NCBI GenBank assembly: GCA_937871685.1
Contig: CALMOL010000203.1
Span: forward strand, 2,953-19,297
Source of the DNA: an uncultured Verrucomicrobiota bacterium
Lineage (GTDB): Bacteria > Verrucomicrobiota > Verrucomicrobiia > Chthoniobacterales > SZAS-18
Direction of reading: 5' to 3'
DNA length: 16,345 bases
Made by a program: the position numbers and the translations under genes. The notes beneath the pieces were generated by a model. It had not been told where the DNA came from, did not search any database, and saw nothing but the letters and a program-made list of their open reading frames with translations. Shown here piece by piece: positions 13,705-16,345 of the stretch; position 1 is the first letter of the stretch; every line of letters starts with the position of its first letter.

Positions 13705-15222
13705 ATGTCCTCGTCCGTCCCCTCTCCTGCCCTTGCCGCCAACCTGGTTGCCCGCGAGGCTCCCGGCGCGCCCGTTTTCACGCCGTCGCGCCCTTCTTCG
13801 AAATGGCGCGCTCGCTGGGACGCCTTCCGCCGGCCGATCCAGGGCGAGAAGAACGATCTCCTAAAGCGCCGCTGGGAATCGCTGCCGCCGGAACTGAAGC
13901 TGCCGAACCAGATCTCCGGCCGCCACCTCACGCACTGCGGCTTCACGCTGGGCGCGAGCTACTGCTCGTTCCATTGCACGCACTGCTACCTCCCCAAGAA
14001 TGCCAACGAGGTGCCGATCCCCTCGCTGGCGCAAATGAAGGAGCAGATCGACGCCAACCGCCGCTTCCAAGGCCCCGGCGGCGGCCTCCAGATCACCGGC
14101 GGCGACGTGGCGGACGCCTACTGGCGCTCCGGCCGGCAGGACGAGCTCGTCGAGATCATCCAGCACGCCACGCGCGCGGGCCTCGTGCCGATGCTCATGA
14201 CCCATGGGCAAACGCTGATCGAGCACCCCGAGTTTCTCGAGCGCCTGATGATCGAGGGCGGCCTCAAGCAGGTGGCCGTCCACATCGACATGACCCAGGC
14301 CGGCCGCGCCGGCTTCCCCATCGGGCGGGTGAAGAGCGAGGCCGACCTCCACCCGCTGCGCGAGTCTTTCACCCAGCTCGCGTTGATGATGCGTGAGAAA
14401 ACCGGCCAGACGCTAGAGTTTGCCCACAACGCCACCGTTACCGAGCGGAACATCGATCACATCCCCGAGATCGTGCGCTGGATGTTGGAGAAGCCCGAGC
14501 GCTCGCACGTCTGGCGGATGCTCTCCTTTCAGCCCGAGGCCGACACCGGCCGCACGCTCTTCTCGAAGAACCCGGTCACGCCCGAGCGCGTGTGGCAAAA
14601 GCTTTGCGAGGGCGCCGGCCACCCGCTGGAGAAGGATGCCACCGTGTTCGGCCACCCCGACTGCAATTCGTGGGCGCCGCTGCTCATCTCTCGCTCCACT
14701 GGCCGCTCGCATCCGTTGGTGCCGCGCGACGATTCTGGATTCCGCGGCGTGCTCCACGATTTCCTGGCGCGCGTGGGCGGCCTCTCGCTCGTGACCGACG
14801 AGCACCGCACCGCGCCGTGGCGCCTCCTCGGCGTGCTCGCCCAAAACCCCGGCCTCGCCCTGCGCGTTGGCTGGCACGCGTTGCGCCTCATCGCCACGGG
14901 CGCGATCCCGCGTCCCTTCGTGCGCGACCTGTGGCGCGGCGAGGTCCACGTCCTCAACGTCGGCATGCACAACTTCATGGACGCCGCGATGGTGGCGCGC
15001 GCCGATGCGGATCCGGTCATCAAGGCCCGCCTGGACGCCTGCGTCTTCAAGGGCGCGGTGCGCAACGAAGCGACCGGCGAGTTCGAGGAAGTGCCCATGT
15101 GCTCGATGAACCAGCAACGCTGGGGCGAGGTGTATGCGCGCCGGCTGGAAGATCCCAAGCTGCGCGCCGAGCCGCAGGTGAGGACCGCCCGCGAGCGCGC
15201 GGCGGAAAGCCTCAAGAATTAA
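13705..15222 (+). CDS. Radical SAM protein of unknown substrate
   Basis: A 505-residue radical SAM enzyme. The [4Fe-4S] cluster motif C87-x3-C91-x2-C94 (YCSFHCTHCYL) is intact and sits after an 85-residue N-terminal extension. The SAM-binding GG motif is at about 132 (LQITGGDVADAY). Further core segments are VPMLMTHGQTLIEHP, VAVHIDMTQAGRAG and, near residue 275, MLSFQPEADTGRT. After the barrel, residues 310-505 include FGHPDCNSWAPLLIS and, near the end, VPMCSMNQQRWGE. These Cys could contribute further metal ligands, but a SPASM-type set of cysteines is not evident. The substrate is unknown and no peptide precursor or cofactor-synthesis gene is adjacent. ATG 13705 is chosen as start, since the upstream extension is low-complexity. 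The TAA stop lies in the left arm of palindromic element B. Confidence 0.9.
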   Translation: MSSSVPSPALAANLVAREAPGAPVFTPSRPSSKWRARWDAFRRPIQGEKNDLLKRRWESLPPELKLPNQISGRHLTHCGFTLGASYCSFHCTHCYLPKNANEVPIPSLAQMKEQIDANRRFQGPGGGLQITGGDVADAYWRSGRQDELVEIIQHATRAGLVPMLMTHGQTLIEHPEFLERLMIEGGLKQVAVHIDMTQAGRAGFPIGRVKSEADLHPLRESFTQLALMMREKTGQTLEFAHNATVTERNIDHIPEIVRWMLEKPERSHVWRMLSFQPEADTGRTLFSKNPVTPERVWQKLCEGAGHPLEKDATVFGHPDCNSWAPLLISRSTGRSHPLVPRDDSGFRGVLHDFLARVGGLSLVTDEHRTAPWRLLGVLAQNPGLALRVGWHALRLIATGAIPRPFVRDLWRGEVHVLNVGMHNFMDAAMVARADADPVIKARLDACVFKGAVRNEATGEFEEVPMCSMNQQRWGEVYARRLEDPKLRAEPQVRTARERAAESLKN

Positions 15223-15338
15223 GCTCCAGGCTTCAAGGAAAGCCCGAAAGGAACGAAGGAGAGAAGAAGGGAGCCGTCCCTCCTCTCGGTCCTTCTTCCT
15301 TTCCGTCCTTCCTTGAAGCTTGAAGCCTGAAGCTTAAA
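15219..15338. repeat. Palindromic intergenic element, copy B
   Basis: Arms TTAAGCTCCAGGCTTCAAG (15219-15237) and CTTGAAGCCTGAAGCTTAA (15319-15337) are inverted repeats matching at 18 of 19 positions. Inside, purine-rich sequence including GAAGAAGG (15263-15270) pairs with CCTTCTTC (15291-15298) around a GCCGTCCC centre. The words AGCCCGAAA, AAGGAACG and CTTCTTCCTTTC occur in the same order as in the element at 6391-6542, which indicates one repeat family. It includes the radical SAM stop codon and ends 10 bp before the next gene's GTG start, so it would form the leader of that gene or the 3' hairpin of the previous one. Confidence 0.75.
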
Positions 15339-15347
15339 TCTTCCCCC

Positions 15348-15872
15348 GTGCCTTTCCTCCTCCGCGCCCTCGCCCTCCTCCTCGCGCTCTCGCCGCTCAC
15401 CCTCGCGGCCGCGCCGTCGGACGAAGCGATGATCGCCCAGTTCCGCGCGCGCCGGGCGGATTGGGAGCGGCTGCGCGAATACCTCGTCCAGACGAATACG
15501 AAGGTCGCCGGCCCCGGCTACGGAGCCTACCTCGAGCTTCGCAAGAGCCTCGGCGCGAAGCGCTTCTATGTGACCGACCGCGGGCAGACCGCATTTCGCT
15601 TCCCGACCTATCTCCTGACCGGCTGGACACAATTTACCCCCGGCTCTTCCAAGGGCTACGCATGGCTGCCGCCGACGCCCGGATTCCCAAACTATCCCGG
15701 CGCGAAATACCAAGTCGATCCCGAGGAGCCGCCCACCACCTGGCGCATCCTTCCCTCGCTTGACCGCGCCGGGCTGCCTTTCGGCAAGGGCAACTACACC
15801 GTCGCCATCCGCCGCATTGAAGGGGATTGGTATCTCTACGTGGACAACAACCCTTACCGCCATTCGTGGTAA
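15348..15872 (+). CDS. Small secreted protein of unknown function
   Basis: A 174-residue protein with a signal peptide (MPFLLRALALLLALSPLTLAA, cleaved near residue 21-23). The mature part is about 150 residues, rich in aromatic residues and prolines, with no Cys and no catalytic motif I recognise. Notable segments are RRADWERLREYLVQT (helical), KRFYVTDRGQTAFRFPTY, GYAWLPPTPGFPNYPGAKY and, at the C-terminus, NYTVAIRRIEGDWYLYVDNNPY, which looks like a closing beta hairpin. The GTG start at 15348 is chosen because later in-frame ATGs would remove the signal peptide; it follows the C/T-rich run TCTTCCCCC. The leader is formed by palindromic element B. A second secreted-protein gene begins 122 bp downstream on the same strand, so the two may form an exported pair. 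Confidence 0.75.
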   Translation: MPFLLRALALLLALSPLTLAAAPSDEAMIAQFRARRADWERLREYLVQTNTKVAGPGYGAYLELRKSLGAKRFYVTDRGQTAFRFPTYLLTGWTQFTPGSSKGYAWLPPTPGFPNYPGAKYQVDPEEPPTTWRILPSLDRAGLPFGKGNYTVAIRRIEGDWYLYVDNNPYRHSW

Positions 15873-15994
15873 GAACGAGCCGCGCTCCTCGCCCAAAAAA
15901 AGAGACGCCACGTAGCCGAGCCCGAGCACGCGGGGCCTGCGACACGGAAACGACCTTGGCTTGGCATCGCGCCCGCTCCGGCCAAGCTCCCGCC

Positions 15995-16345
15995 ATGTTC
16001 CTCGCCGCGCCTCGCATCCTTGCGTTTTTGGTCTTTGTGCTCCCCTTGGCGGCCCAGGCGCCTCCGGCTGACCTCCGGGCCGTTGCGGCCCGGCCCGACG
16101 TGTGGCCGCGCGAGGTGAAGCTCGCCGCGCCCGCTACCGCCGGGCGCACGGTGCTGCCGGCCGGCCAAACGCTCAAGGTCATCGGCCTGGAGGGCCCCTC
16201 CATTGTGCTCGATTACCAAGGCGCGCTCGTCACGGTGCCAGTGGCGCAAACGAATTTTCTGGCGCTCGCCGTTCCGGAGCTAGCGCGCCGTCCTGCGCCG
16301 GCGCGTCCTGCGGCTCCTCTCGCCGAGCCCGCGTTCGCCCCCGCG
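15995..16345 (+). CDS. Secreted protein, 3' end cut by the window
   Basis: The frame is open from ATG 15995 to the window end (117 codons). It encodes a signal peptide, MFLAAPRILAFLVFVLPL followed by AAQA, with cleavage near residue 22. The mature start reads APPADLRAVAARPDVWPREV, then a small beta-rich segment of about 50 residues (KLAAPATAGRTVLPAGQTLK and VIGLEGPSIVLDYQGALVTV) that resembles an SH3-like or barrel fold, with values around VPVAQTNFLAL. A Pro/Ala-rich linker follows before the sequence runs out. No family is identifiable from this fragment. Codon use and signal peptide match a real gene; a stop-free frame continuing to the last base supports it. The C-terminal part and function are not visible. 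Confidence 0.7.
   Translation, partial: MFLAAPRILAFLVFVLPLAAQAPPADLRAVAARPDVWPREVKLAAPATAGRTVLPAGQTLKVIGLEGPSIVLDYQGALVTVPVAQTNFLALAVPELARRPAPARPAAPLAEPAFAPA

Noticed and set aside
15873..15994. A terminator after the small secreted protein
   Set aside because: The gap has an A-run (about 15894-15901) but no GC stem followed by T residues on the plus strand.
1..16345. CRISPR arrays, tRNA or rRNA genes, insertion sequences
   Set aside because: No regularly spaced direct repeats, cloverleaf-like segments, transposase motifs or target-site duplications were seen in the intergenic regions by eye; a dedicated RNA search was not possible.

Overview
This is a GC-rich bacterial chromosomal window with 14 recognisable genes on both strands, two of them cut by the window ends. 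No rRNA, tRNA, phage, transposase or CRISPR array is visible. The gene content (DUF2851, DUF3597, an FHA-ABC transporter, a secreted VWA protein with Ig-like repeats, a pseudopilin-like C-terminal domain), the near absence of Shine-Dalgarno motifs and the long palindromic intergenic elements suggest a Verrucomicrobiota or related PVC-group bacterium. That assignment is inference from gene families, not from a marker gene.

Layout. From the left, a truncated membrane protein (3-1715) is followed on the same strand by an FHA-FHA-ABC-ABC2 transporter (about 1789-4695) resembling mycobacterial Rv1747. The 303-bp convergent gap after it carries a GC-rich repeat element. Two minus-strand genes follow: DUF2851 (4999-6381) and a secreted VWA protein (6547-8565), separated by a 150-bp palindromic element. 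Divergent from these is a plus-strand run: a MOSC protein (8694-9188), a PdeM-like metallophosphoesterase (9415-10065) and a small histone-H1-like basic protein (10103-10486).

Four minus-strand genes come next: a proline-rich single-pass membrane protein (10489-11109), a DUF3597 protein (11254-11889) with a clear rho-independent terminator, RNase PH (11998-12771) and (S)-ureidoglycine aminohydrolase (12805-13563). Divergent from the last is a radical SAM protein (13705-15222), then a second palindromic element, a small secreted protein (15348-15872) and the start of another secreted protein (15995 to the window end).

How the genes work together. Most are apparently unlinked housekeeping or accessory genes. 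The most plausible functional units are the membrane protein plus FHA-transporter pair (phospho-dependent transport) and the aminohydrolase-rph pair (33 bp apart). No multi-gene defence or biosynthetic system was found. The features most worth following are the FHA-ABCG transporter, the orphan radical SAM enzyme, the palindromic repeat family and the pyrimidine-rich leaders upstream of start codons.
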